Source of the DNA: Dehalococcoidia bacterium UBA3254
GTDB lineage: Bacteria; Chloroflexota; Dehalococcoidia; Dehalococcoidales; UBA3254
Length of the DNA stretch: 14,362 bases
Direction of reading: 5' to 3'
Assembly (NCBI GenBank): GCA_002362735.1
Contig: DEUU01000370.1
Span: 524 to 14,885 of the forward strand
Part shown: positions 1-6,140 of the stretch, in pieces
Position numbering within the stretch: position 1 is the stretch's first letter
How the letters are laid out: every line of letters begins with the position of its first letter
Notes under the pieces: model-generated
What the model was told of the DNA's origin: nothing
Seen by the model: only the letters and a program-made list of their open reading frames with translations
Database searches by the model: none
Position numbers and translations under genes: made by a program

Positions 1-573
1 TTTGAAATCAATCCTACCGGACCGAACCAGCCTGTGCCAAAAGGAGAAATTATAGACCCCAAATTAGGGCAATGGAAAGGCGTTAATGAATTCATCACCC
101 GGGCTTCCCGGGGGAAGATAGACCACTATAATTTTTATAGCATCATCAACGATCCTATGACTACCTGTGGTTGCTGCGAATGCATCGCAGCGGTTTTACC
201 AATGTGTAACGGAATTATGACGGTCAACCGTGATTTTGCCGGTATGACCCCTTGCGGAATGAAGTTTACGACTCTGGCAGGAACTATCGGAGGTGGCTTG
301 AGCACACCCGGTTTCCTGGGACATGGTAAATATAATATTACTCAGAGAAAGTTCGTCTCTGGTGATGGCGGTTTGTTAAGAATGGTCTGGATGCCCAAAA
401 TGCTTAAAGAAGAGCTTCAGGAAAGACTGATGAAAAGAGGCGCTGAGCTCGGTTGTCCTGACCTTCTGGAAAAGATTGCAGATGAATCCATCGGTACGAC
501 CGAAGATTCTATACTACCGTTTTTAACCGAAAAAAATCATCCAGCGCTAAGCCTGCCACCAATTATTGAATAG
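1..573 (+). CDS. acsB: Acetyl-CoA synthase catalytic subunit (ACS beta / CdhC), C-terminal part, 5' end off window
   Basis: This is the last 190 residues of acetyl-CoA synthase, which joins a corrinoid-borne methyl group, CO and CoA at the Ni-Ni-[4Fe-4S] cluster A in the cytoplasm. The frame is open from base 1 (FEINPTGPNQPVPKGE), so the gene starts upstream. The Cys-Gly-Cys motif that holds the distal nickel is at nt 166-174 within DPMTTCGCCEC. It is followed by other family signatures: GMTP.GMKF, TLAGTIGGG, TPGF.G, VWMPK, IADESIGTT and EKNHPAL. The cysteines that bind the [4Fe-4S] part of cluster A lie upstream and cannot be seen. The residue after CGC is Cys, where I recall Phe in characterised enzymes, and another Cys occurs at nt 253-255. 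The TAG stop lies inside the ribosome binding site of acsC, so the two genes are coupled. The assignment is very secure; only the N-terminal architecture is unknown. Confidence 0.96.
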   Translation, partial: FEINPTGPNQPVPKGEIIDPKLGQWKGVNEFITRASRGKIDHYNFYSIINDPMTTCGCCECIAAVLPMCNGIMTVNRDFAGMTPCGMKFTTLAGTIGGGLSTPGFLGHGKYNITQRKFVSGDGGLLRMVWMPKMLKEELQERLMKRGAELGCPDLLEKIADESIGTTEDSILPFLTEKNHPALSLPPIIE

Positions 574-584
574 AGGAGTTGCCT

Positions 585-1931
585 ATGCCCTTAACCGGAA
601 TTGAAATATTCAAATTGCTACCCAAGACCAATTGCGGCAAATGCGGAGTCCCAACATGTCTGGCTTTTGCTATGCAGCTCGCTGCTGGTAAGGCTGATCT
701 CAGTGCCTGTCCCACCGTTTCTCAAGAAACCAAGGCCAGGCTAGCCGAAGCCTCGGCTCCCCCAATCAGACCCCTTGTCATCGGTACGAGTAGCCGTTCG
801 GTCAAAATCGGTGGTGAGACCGTGCTTTTTAGACATGAAAAGCGATTCGAAAATCCTCCCGGAATTGCTGTCACTATTAGTGACACCATGGTACCATCTG
901 AAATCAATGGTCGTCTGAGCCGGCTTAATGGTTTCTCCTATGAGAGAGTTGGATTAACCCTTCGGCCAGAAATAGCCGCTCTCAGATGTGATTCAGGACA
1001 GGCGGAATTATTCGGGGCTCTGGCAGCCGAAGTAAAGCAAAAAAGTGATTGCAGCCTTATTTTAATGAGCACTGATACCGAGATATTGAACGCCGGATTA
1101 AAAGCCTGTTCTGATCGTAAACCTCTCCTTTATGCAGCGACTGTTTTAAATTATGAAAAAATAGCTGCACTCGCAAAAAATGCTGGATGTGCGGTCGCGG
1201 TCAAAGGAGCTAATCTCGAAGAAGTAGCTCAATTAACTGATAATCTAACCAAAGCCGGGCTGAAAGATCTGGTTATAGACTCCGGTTCGCGGACCGTTCG
1301 ACAGGCTTTTGAAGATCAGATTACAATCCGCAAAGCTGCTCTGGGGAAATATCGTCCTCTGGGTTTTCCTACCATTGTTTTCCCTGGAGAGATGACCTCT
1401 GATCCCATGAAAGAAGCCATGATTGCTTCGATGTTCATTGCCAAATACGCTTCCCTTATTGTTCTCTCTGATCTACAAGGACACAGCCTTTTTCCATTAC
1501 TGGTAGAGAGAATGAATCTTTTTACCGATCCTCAAAAACCGCTTGCTACCAAAGAGGGAATTTACGAAATCGGCGGTCCCGATGCCAATTCTCCGGTCCT
1601 CTTGACCTCCAATTTCTCACTAACCTATTTTATCGTCTCCGGTGAAATTGAAAACAGCAAAGTCCCAGCCTATCTATTGGTTAAGGATACTGAAGGTCTT
1701 TCTGTGCTAACTGCCTGGGCTGCGGGAAAATTCAATTCAGACGTAATTACTCCGTTTATTAAGAAAAGCGGTATTACGGACAAAATTAAACATCGGAAAC
1801 TGATTATTCCAGGTTACATAGCTTCAGAAAGCGGCGGGATCGAAGAAGAGCTGCCTGGCTGGAAGGTCGAAGTAGGACCCAGAGAAGCTGCTCATATTCC
1901 GGCCTACCTCAAGTCCTGGAAACCAAATTGA
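585..1931 (+). CDS. acsC: Corrinoid iron-sulfur protein large (gamma) subunit
   Basis: This 448-residue protein is the large subunit of the corrinoid iron-sulfur protein, which carries the methyl group from methyl-THF (via AcsE) to acetyl-CoA synthase. The N-terminus has the [4Fe-4S] motif C17-x2-C20-x4-C25-x16-C42 (TNCGKCGVPTC), used for reductive activation of cobalamin. A TIM-barrel-like middle region follows. The C-terminal cobalamin-binding part carries family signatures TSNFSLTYF, GEIE.SKVPA, DTEGLSVLTAWAA, HRKLIIPGY and GWKVEVGPREA. Start choice: ATG 585 sits 6 nt after GAGGAG (573-578), which overlaps the acsB stop. An in-frame TTG at 579 would lie against that site and is rejected. 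Length is normal for the family. The gene is 11 nt after acsB and 10 nt before acsE. Its partner, the small subunit AcsD, is not in the window. Confidence 0.96.
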   Translation: MPLTGIEIFKLLPKTNCGKCGVPTCLAFAMQLAAGKADLSACPTVSQETKARLAEASAPPIRPLVIGTSSRSVKIGGETVLFRHEKRFENPPGIAVTISDTMVPSEINGRLSRLNGFSYERVGLTLRPEIAALRCDSGQAELFGALAAEVKQKSDCSLILMSTDTEILNAGLKACSDRKPLLYAATVLNYEKIAALAKNAGCAVAVKGANLEEVAQLTDNLTKAGLKDLVIDSGSRTVRQAFEDQITIRKAALGKYRPLGFPTIVFPGEMTSDPMKEAMIASMFIAKYASLIVLSDLQGHSLFPLLVERMNLFTDPQKPLATKEGIYEIGGPDANSPVLLTSNFSLTYFIVSGEIENSKVPAYLLVKDTEGLSVLTAWAAGKFNSDVITPFIKKSGITDKIKHRKLIIPGYIASESGGIEEELPGWKVEVGPREAAHIPAYLKSWKPN

Positions 1932-1941
1932 GGAGTCCTGC

Positions 1942-2820
1942 ATGATCCTGGTCGGCGAAAACCTGAATATCATGTCCAAAACCCTTGGTCCGGCTCTCAG
2001 GGATAGAAACGCGGGACCAGTCAAGGCCATGGCTGAAGCTGAAGATTCTACTGACATAGATTACCTTGACCTCAATATTGGTCCTGCTCGTAAATCCGGC
2101 GAAGAATTTATGGCCTGGATTGTGAATACTGTCCAGGAAGTAACCTCTAAACCTCTCTCTCTGGATACAACTAATCCGGTGGCGATGGAAGCCGGCCTTA
2201 AAGTATGCCGGGGTAAAGCCTTGATCAATTCTATCTCTCTTCAGTCTGATCGGTTGGAATCGGAATTACCACTTGTTAATAAATATAATGTGGATATGAT
2301 TGGTCTTCTGTGGGGCGTCGACGGAATGCCAAGGGACGCTAACGAAAGATGCCTTCTGGCGGTCGATCTGGTTTACAAAGCAAATGAGCAGGGAATCTCT
2401 AACGAAAGAATCTGGCTTGATCCTATTGTAACTCCCGTCAGTGGAGAAATAAATCAGCTTAAGTCCACTCTTGAATTTATGAGTATGCTGCCGGATATTG
2501 CTCCCGGCTGTAAGTCCATCGTAGGGTTATCCAATGTCTCTAACGGTACTCCGCCTCACCTCCGTCCGTATCTTAATCGCACCTTCCTCATGATTTTGAT
2601 GAAACTTGGTTTACACGCCGCCATTATAGATGCGTTTGACTCAGAACTCATCGAATTAGCCAGGGGACGTCGATCCAATCTTACCGAACTGGTGAACAAA
2701 TTGATAAATGGAGGTAGTGTAAATCCTGAATCACTTAATCAGGAGGAACTTAAATACTATAAAAGTTACCGTGTTCTCAATGGCGAGACTCTCTATTCTC
2801 ATTCCTGGCTGGAAATATAA
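1942..2820 (+). CDS. acsE: Methyltetrahydrofolate:corrinoid iron-sulfur protein methyltransferase
   Basis: This 292-residue pterin-binding TIM-barrel enzyme transfers the N5-methyl of methyl-THF to Co(I) of the corrinoid iron-sulfur protein. Residues known to bind the pterin in the Moorella thermoacetica enzyme fall at the same numbers here: D75 (LSLDTTNP), N96 (LINSIS) and D160 (WLDPIV). The catalytic Asn, N199 in Moorella, is N198 here (GLSNVSNG). Other signatures are GENLNIM at the start, LDLNIGPA and NRTFL. The protein is about 30 residues longer than the Moorella enzyme as I recall it. The extra length is mostly C-terminal, ending in a tail around residues 250-292 rich in polar residues. 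ATG 1942 is preceded by GAGGAG (1930-1935) overlapping the acsC TGA, with 6-nt spacing. Corrinoid-dependent methyltransferases for other methyl donors share this fold, but the acsBC context and conserved folate residues favour AcsE. Confidence 0.92.
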   Translation: MILVGENLNIMSKTLGPALRDRNAGPVKAMAEAEDSTDIDYLDLNIGPARKSGEEFMAWIVNTVQEVTSKPLSLDTTNPVAMEAGLKVCRGKALINSISLQSDRLESELPLVNKYNVDMIGLLWGVDGMPRDANERCLLAVDLVYKANEQGISNERIWLDPIVTPVSGEINQLKSTLEFMSMLPDIAPGCKSIVGLSNVSNGTPPHLRPYLNRTFLMILMKLGLHAAIIDAFDSELIELARGRRSNLTELVNKLINGGSVNPESLNQEELKYYKSYRVLNGETLYSHSWLEI

Positions 2821-2825
2821 GTGCA

Positions 2826-3494
2826 ATGAATCAAAATCTCGAACCTCTTTTTGTTCCCGGTCAGAAGAATTTTGAAGTTGCCTACAACCTTGCTCTCAAA
2901 CTAGCCGCCGAAAAGCTATCGCATATTTCTGATATAGAAGATCTGTGCCGGAAAAGCGGATCAACCTGCCTCCTTTCCGTTTCACCGCAAATTATCTCCC
3001 TGAGATACCTCAACCGTCTCTATCAAGTCACTCTCCCGGACGTTCAGATTTCCTTCACGGAAAATACGGAACCGGTTGAACTTAGAGATAAGATCCTGAT
3101 TTTGCATTATTTGATTCAGGCAAAAGGTACTCCTCTTTCCGGTCAGATGATTTCCTTTCATGAGTTGAAGGAAGCCGCGGTTTATTTTCCTACGTTCTCT
3201 AAAAGGGTTATCCGACCTCTCATTGAACATTTTGGTAAAAATCCAGATCATTTATCGCGCGTATCGTCAAAATTAGGAGGAATTGCGGCAGATTTCGGAG
3301 ATTCATCCGTCACTATCCCCGCTTTTAGCCGTGTACCTGTTACTCTTGTTGTCTGGAAGGATGACGAGGAGTTTCCTGCTAATGCGAATGTATTATTTGA
3401 TAGCACTATACAGGAATACTTGCCATCTGAAGATATCGTGATATTATGTCAAACTATTATCTGGAAGCTGGCTCAACTGGGCAATCGACTTTAG
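2826..3494 (+). CDS. DUF3786 domain protein, last gene of the acs operon
   Basis: This 222-residue soluble protein has no signal peptide or membrane helix. It matches the pattern I know for DUF3786: a core ILILHYLIQAKGTPLSG then ISFHEL, YFPTF, a PL..HFG segment, a LGG segment, a conserved acidic tract with DS.VTIPAFSRVPV, and VVWKDDEEFPANANVLFD near the C-terminus. The function of this family is not established. I know of the domain near corrinoid and Wood-Ljungdahl genes in anaerobes. The start ATG 2826 is 5 nt after the acsE stop with no clear Shine-Dalgarno, so translation probably depends on coupling to acsE. That tight link suggests a role in the same methyl/corrinoid branch, for example in cofactor insertion, activation or assembly, but this is inference. 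There is only one cysteine-containing stretch near residues 40-50 and no metal-binding motif, so a redox role is not supported by sequence. Confidence 0.85.
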   Translation: MNQNLEPLFVPGQKNFEVAYNLALKLAAEKLSHISDIEDLCRKSGSTCLLSVSPQIISLRYLNRLYQVTLPDVQISFTENTEPVELRDKILILHYLIQAKGTPLSGQMISFHELKEAAVYFPTFSKRVIRPLIEHFGKNPDHLSRVSSKLGGIAADFGDSSVTIPAFSRVPVTLVVWKDDEEFPANANVLFDSTIQEYLPSEDIVILCQTIIWKLAQLGNRL

Positions 3495-3530
3495 ACTGTT
3501 TTTCCTGTAGCATTAATCCTGTCCGATATT

Positions 3531-3559
3531 TTGTATTTACTCAATAATGGTTATAAAAT
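3531..3559 (+). promoter_or_regulatory. Candidate promoter for the membrane-protein gene
   Basis: A -35-like TTGTAT (3531-3536) is separated by 17 nt from TAAAAT (3554-3559), inside the AT-rich run TTATAAAATA. It lies in the 80-nt gap after the acs operon, about 15 nt before the start codon at 3575. The -35 match is only partial. No hairpin terminator is visible in the gap, so read-through from the acs operon is possible. Confidence 0.4.
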
Positions 3560-3574
3560 ATTTGTAGAAAAGAT

Positions 3575-4210
3575 ATGAGTACCGATATCAATATGATCAA
3601 GGAAAAACGCGAATCTGCGCCCGTTGGCGGCTATTTCATAATCATGGCTGCGGATATCATTTTACTCTACCTTTTTAATAACGTGCTTAATTTCCTCACT
3701 CACCCAATCGATATCAATGCTTCCCAGGATTACCCGGGTATTATCTACAGCGTCGTTAAATTTCTTGTCAACCTGAAGTTTACTTTTTTAACAAAGGATT
3801 TTACTTCTTGTCTGTGGGCGATTAATCTGGCTTTATTTTTCGGGATAATCGGAAATTTTGTTCTTTTGCTCTATCGACCGCGCTGGTTCCATCACCTCAT
3901 GCAGGCCATTCCCAGTTTTCTGGCTGTACTTGCAATCTATATTGTCCTCCGGATTTTCCCTTTCAGTCTTCAATCCGGACTCCAACAAAATGCTATAAAA
4001 ATTGTTTTGTTTGCCTTAGCAGCCGGTTTTGGCGCTAACGCTGTCTACGAATTTGTAAGGTTTATCATTGATTTATTACGGCGAAAAAAGACTCCCCCGA
4101 CTCCTCTAACTCCCCCTCAGCCTTTAAATCCTTCCCAGGCTCAGGAATGTACGGTTGCTCCCGCCCCTCCCGCTCCGGATGGTTCGTCAGGAAATACCCC
4201 CGCCCCCTAA
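3575..4210 (+). CDS. Unrecognised integral membrane protein with proline-rich C-terminal tail
   Basis: I do not recognise this 211-residue protein. It has clear hydrophobic helices at about residues 20-41, 79-100, 108-130 and 138-168, and a weaker one at about 53-73, so four or five membrane spans. After the last helix comes RRKK, then a low-complexity tail of about 40 residues rich in Pro and Ala (TPPTPLTPPQPLNPSQ). By the positive-inside rule the tail should be cytoplasmic. There are no catalytic motifs, and the only cysteines are one at the third segment and one in the tail. ATG 3575 is preceded by a poor ribosome binding site (gaaaagat). The gene follows the acs operon in the same direction but has its own candidate promoter, so a link to acetyl-CoA metabolism should not be assumed. 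The 3' end is 55 nt from the next start codon. Confidence 0.7.
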   Translation: MSTDINMIKEKRESAPVGGYFIIMAADIILLYLFNNVLNFLTHPIDINASQDYPGIIYSVVKFLVNLKFTFLTKDFTSCLWAINLALFFGIIGNFVLLLYRPRWFHHLMQAIPSFLAVLAIYIVLRIFPFSLQSGLQQNAIKIVLFALAAGFGANAVYEFVRFIIDLLRRKKTPPTPLTPPQPLNPSQAQECTVAPAPPAPDGSSGNTPAP

Positions 4211-4250
4211 AACATCTCTTCTTCAGTGTCATGAAAAACGTCTTTCACTC

Positions 4251-4259
4251 TGCTATAAT
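4251..4259 (+). promoter_or_regulatory. Extended -10 promoter directly before the amidohydrolase gene
   Basis: TGCTATAAT is a perfect extended -10 element (TGN plus TATAAT). The hexamer ends at 4259 and the ATG is at 4266, so transcription starting 6-7 nt downstream would begin at or next to the A of the start codon. No good -35 is present (ATGAAA at 17 nt), which fits an extended -10 promoter. No Shine-Dalgarno can fit between them, suggesting a leaderless mRNA. Confidence 0.6.
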
Positions 4260-4265
4260 TCTTCC

Positions 4266-5102
4266 ATGATCATTGACTTCCATACCCATATCTTTCCTCC
4301 GAAGATAATTCAGAATCGGCAGAGATATATAGACTCTGATCCCCTTTTCGCCCTTTTATACTCCAATCCAAAAGCTAAATTAGCTTCGGCTGAGGATCTA
4401 ATCTCCAGTATGGATGGTCATGGTATCAACCGCTCTGTTATTCTCAATATCGATTGGCAAGATTCTGAAACCTGCCATGAAACAAATGATTATATCATGG
4501 AATCGGTCGTACGTTATCCCAGCCGGTTAACCGGTTTCTGTATGGTTAAACTGAATTTTCCTGAATTTGCTATTCCTGAAATCAAAAGATGTATCCAAGG
4601 AGGATGCAAAGGAATTGGGGAATTAAGACCGGAGGTTTCTTTGCTCTCTAACCCTTCAGCATTAAAAACTATAATGAATATAATCGTTGAAAGTAATCTC
4701 ATACTATTAACTCATACTTCTGAACCGGTTGGACACCTCTATTCCGGAAAGGGCAATATTACTCCTGAAACTTTATACCCGTTTATCAAAACGTTCCCGG
4801 ATTTAAAAATGGTTTGTTCCCACTGGGGTGGAGGACTCCCGTTCTATGCTTTAATGCCTGAAGTCAAAAATACTCTGAAAAATGTGTTTTTTGATTCCGC
4901 AGCTTCCCCCTTCCTTTATCGGCCTGAAATTTATCATCAGGTAGTCACACTGGTTGGGCTGGAGAAAGTCATTTTCGGGACCGATTTTCCTCTCTTATCT
5001 CCTGAACGACTCTTGAAAGAAGTCCATGCTTCAGATTTATCCGGGGAAGAAAGGGATCGGTTTTTGTCACAAAACGCTAAAATTCTCCTTGGTTTGGAAT
5101 AA
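4266..5102 (+). CDS. Amidohydrolase family protein (amidohydrolase-2 type TIM barrel)
   Basis: This 278-residue metal-dependent hydrolase or decarboxylase belongs to the amidohydrolase superfamily, in the branch related to ACMS decarboxylase. Metal-site motifs are in the expected order: HxH at residues 6-8 (DFHTHIFPP), a strand GCKGIGELRPE, His in LLTHTSEP, His in VCSHWGGGLPF, and the late Asp in VIFGTDFPLLSPE. ATG 4266 opens directly on the first strand MIIDFHTH, as is usual for the family. An upstream in-frame start at 4155 would overlap the previous gene and add unrelated residues, so it is rejected. No good ribosome binding site precedes ATG 4266, consistent with the leaderless promoter just upstream. 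The substrate cannot be told from sequence, and the neighbours give no pathway hint. Confidence 0.88.
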   Translation: MIIDFHTHIFPPKIIQNRQRYIDSDPLFALLYSNPKAKLASAEDLISSMDGHGINRSVILNIDWQDSETCHETNDYIMESVVRYPSRLTGFCMVKLNFPEFAIPEIKRCIQGGCKGIGELRPEVSLLSNPSALKTIMNIIVESNLILLTHTSEPVGHLYSGKGNITPETLYPFIKTFPDLKMVCSHWGGGLPFYALMPEVKNTLKNVFFDSAASPFLYRPEIYHQVVTLVGLEKVIFGTDFPLLSPERLLKEVHASDLSGEERDRFLSQNAKILLGLE

Positions 5103-5177
5103 ATATTTACAGGATTTTTTCTGTTCGGTCTGGTATTGCTTGACACCGAGAAAAGATACGAAATTCTGCCTGCTAAA

Positions 5178-5230
5178 GGATTGGGGGAATCCCCGATAAT
5201 TTTGTTCCCCGAGACAGGGGATCCAGGGAG
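5178..5230 (+). promoter_or_regulatory. Possible structured 5' leader of thpR with mutually exclusive G/C-block pairings
   Basis: Four G or C runs lie before the thpR ribosome binding site: GGGGG (5183-5187), CCCC (5191-5194), CCCC (5207-5210) and GGGG (5217-5220). Local pairing gives hairpins GGGG-AAT-CCCC and TCCCC-GAGACA-GGGGA. The alternatives are two perfect 6-bp pairings: GGGGAA (5184-5189) with TTCCCC (5205-5210), and ATCCCC (5189-5194) with GGGGAT (5217-5222). The Shine-Dalgarno AGGGAG (5225-5230) follows at once. This is suggestive of a folded leader but could be chance. Confidence 0.35.
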
Positions 5231-5237
5231 TTCATTT

Positions 5238-5831
5238 ATGACGGATCATGTACGTTCGTTCATCGCCTGCGAATTACCGGAGACGGTTAAATCCGGTTTA
5301 TTGCAAATTCAGAAAACCTTGCAATCGGTTGATCCATCCTGTGCCAAATGGGTAGATCCGAATAGCATCCACCTGACACTGAAATTTCTGGGTAATGTTG
5401 ATGTCGAAAAAATAGAGCCCATTTCTAAAGGACTATTCGAAGCTACCCGTAATATCCCTCCATTTCAACTCGAACTTGATGAGTTGGGAGCCTTTCCTAA
5501 CTTGAGAAGGGTACAGGTTGTGTGGATCGGTGTGAAGGGGGATTTGGACTTACTCCAGAAATTGCAAAATCAAATCGAATCCAGGATCTCGCCTCTGGGA
5601 TTCCCTCCTGAAAATCGAGCTTTCAAACCTCATCTCACTCTGGCCAGAGTGCGGGAAACAACTTCCCCTTTTTTAAGGCAATCTCTTGGCGAAAAGCTCT
5701 CCCAAATTAAAATAGAGTGTAATCGCATCATTCAAGTAGATTCTATTAGTCTGATGAGAAGCCAATTGTCACGAACTGGTGCTATTTATACCCGCTTGTG
5801 TTCAGCAGAGCTTACTCCCTCTTGCCAATAG
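5238..5831 (+). CDS. thpR: RNA 2',3'-cyclic phosphodiesterase (2H / LigT family)
   Basis: This 197-residue 2H phosphoesterase hydrolyses 2',3'-cyclic phosphate ends of RNA; some members show RNA ligase activity in vitro. The two catalytic HxTx motifs are H45-L-T (SIHLTLKFLG) and H132-L-T (KPHLTLARV). The start RSFIACELP and the mid segment VVWIGV are typical of the family. Length is normal. Start choice: ATG 5238 has AGGGAG 7 nt upstream and opens just before the conserved RSFIA strand. A longer frame from TTG 5136 adds 34 residues with no family similarity and runs through the G/C-block leader. The gap to the upstream amidohydrolase is 135 nt. The last codons overlap a strong candidate promoter for the zinc-ribbon gene downstream. 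Confidence 0.92.
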   Translation: MTDHVRSFIACELPETVKSGLLQIQKTLQSVDPSCAKWVDPNSIHLTLKFLGNVDVEKIEPISKGLFEATRNIPPFQLELDELGAFPNLRRVQVVWIGVKGDLDLLQKLQNQIESRISPLGFPPENRAFKPHLTLARVRETTSPFLRQSLGEKLSQIKIECNRIIQVDSISLMRSQLSRTGAIYTRLCSAELTPSCQ

Positions 5832-5850
5832 CTTCATATTGTTGTATACT
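5822..5850 (+). promoter_or_regulatory. Candidate sigma-70-type promoter for the zinc-ribbon gene
   Basis: TTGCCA (5822-5827) and TATACT (5845-5850) each match consensus at 5 of 6 bases and are exactly 17 nt apart. The -35 lies inside the last codons of thpR. Transcription would start near 5857, leaving a leader of about 25 nt that contains the GGGAGGTG ribosome binding site. Likely reads on into comF. Confidence 0.65.
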
Positions 5851-5868
5851 GCATTAATTAATCTGGAC

Positions 5869-5876
5869 GGGAGGTG
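5869..5876 (+). promoter_or_regulatory. Ribosome binding site that fixes a TTG start
   Basis: GGGAGGTG is a near-perfect Shine-Dalgarno. The GTG at 5874 is part of it and cannot be the start. The in-frame TTG at 5883 is 6 nt downstream, ideal spacing, so translation most likely begins there. Confidence 0.7.
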
Positions 5877-5882
5877 GACCTT

Positions 5883-6101
5883 TTGGAACAAAACAACAGT
5901 TTCCCCAAGTGTCAAAAATGTCATTCTGGTGACTTAGTGCCGCTATCTGACTTCGGCAGTCAAGGCGCCGCTATTCAATATAAGGCCTGGGTGTGTACCA
6001 ACCCGGAATGTGGATTCAATCTAAAAATCCGCAATGGTGATGTTTACATTTATGAGCCTATCAACAATGGGACCCATTCTACTCGGGTTGCCAGAGTATA
6101 A
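5883..6101 (+). CDS. Small zinc-ribbon protein
   Basis: This 72-residue protein starts at TTG (see the ribosome binding site at 5869-5876). It has two cysteine knuckles, C10-x2-C13 (PKCQKCHSG) and C38-x4-C43 (VCTNPECGFNL), about 25 residues apart. The spacing is that of a single zinc ribbon, with a short beta-rich tail (NGDVYIYEP). I do not recognise a named family. Such proteins often bind nucleic acid or mediate protein contacts, but the sequence does not say which. It has its own strong promoter inside the end of thpR and lies 39 nt before comF, whose product also carries zinc-binding cysteines. The two are probably co-transcribed. The even CxxC spacing and good translation signals support a real gene. 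Confidence 0.75.
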   Translation: MEQNNSFPKCQKCHSGDLVPLSDFGSQGAAIQYKAWVCTNPECGFNLKIRNGDVYIYEPINNGTHSTRVARV

Positions 6102-6140
6102 ATAACTTCTGGATTTTAATTTACTTATAGGCGGGAATAG

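Noticed and set aside
579..584. In-frame TTG start for acsC two codons upstream
   Set aside because: It abuts the GAGGAG ribosome binding site, leaving no spacing; ATG 585 has ideal 6-nt spacing.
4155..4265. Longer N-terminus for the amidohydrolase
   Set aside because: It overlaps the previous gene's proline-rich tail in another frame, shows no family similarity, and the family begins at MIIDFHTH (4266).
5140..5145. Perfect TTGACA as a -35 box for thpR
   Set aside because: The bases 17 nt downstream (ATTCTG) are a poor -10, and no better -10 lies at 16-18 nt.
5136..5237. Longer N-terminus for thpR from a TTG
   Set aside because: It has no ribosome binding site and no similarity, and it runs through the G/C-block leader; ATG 5238 has a good Shine-Dalgarno.
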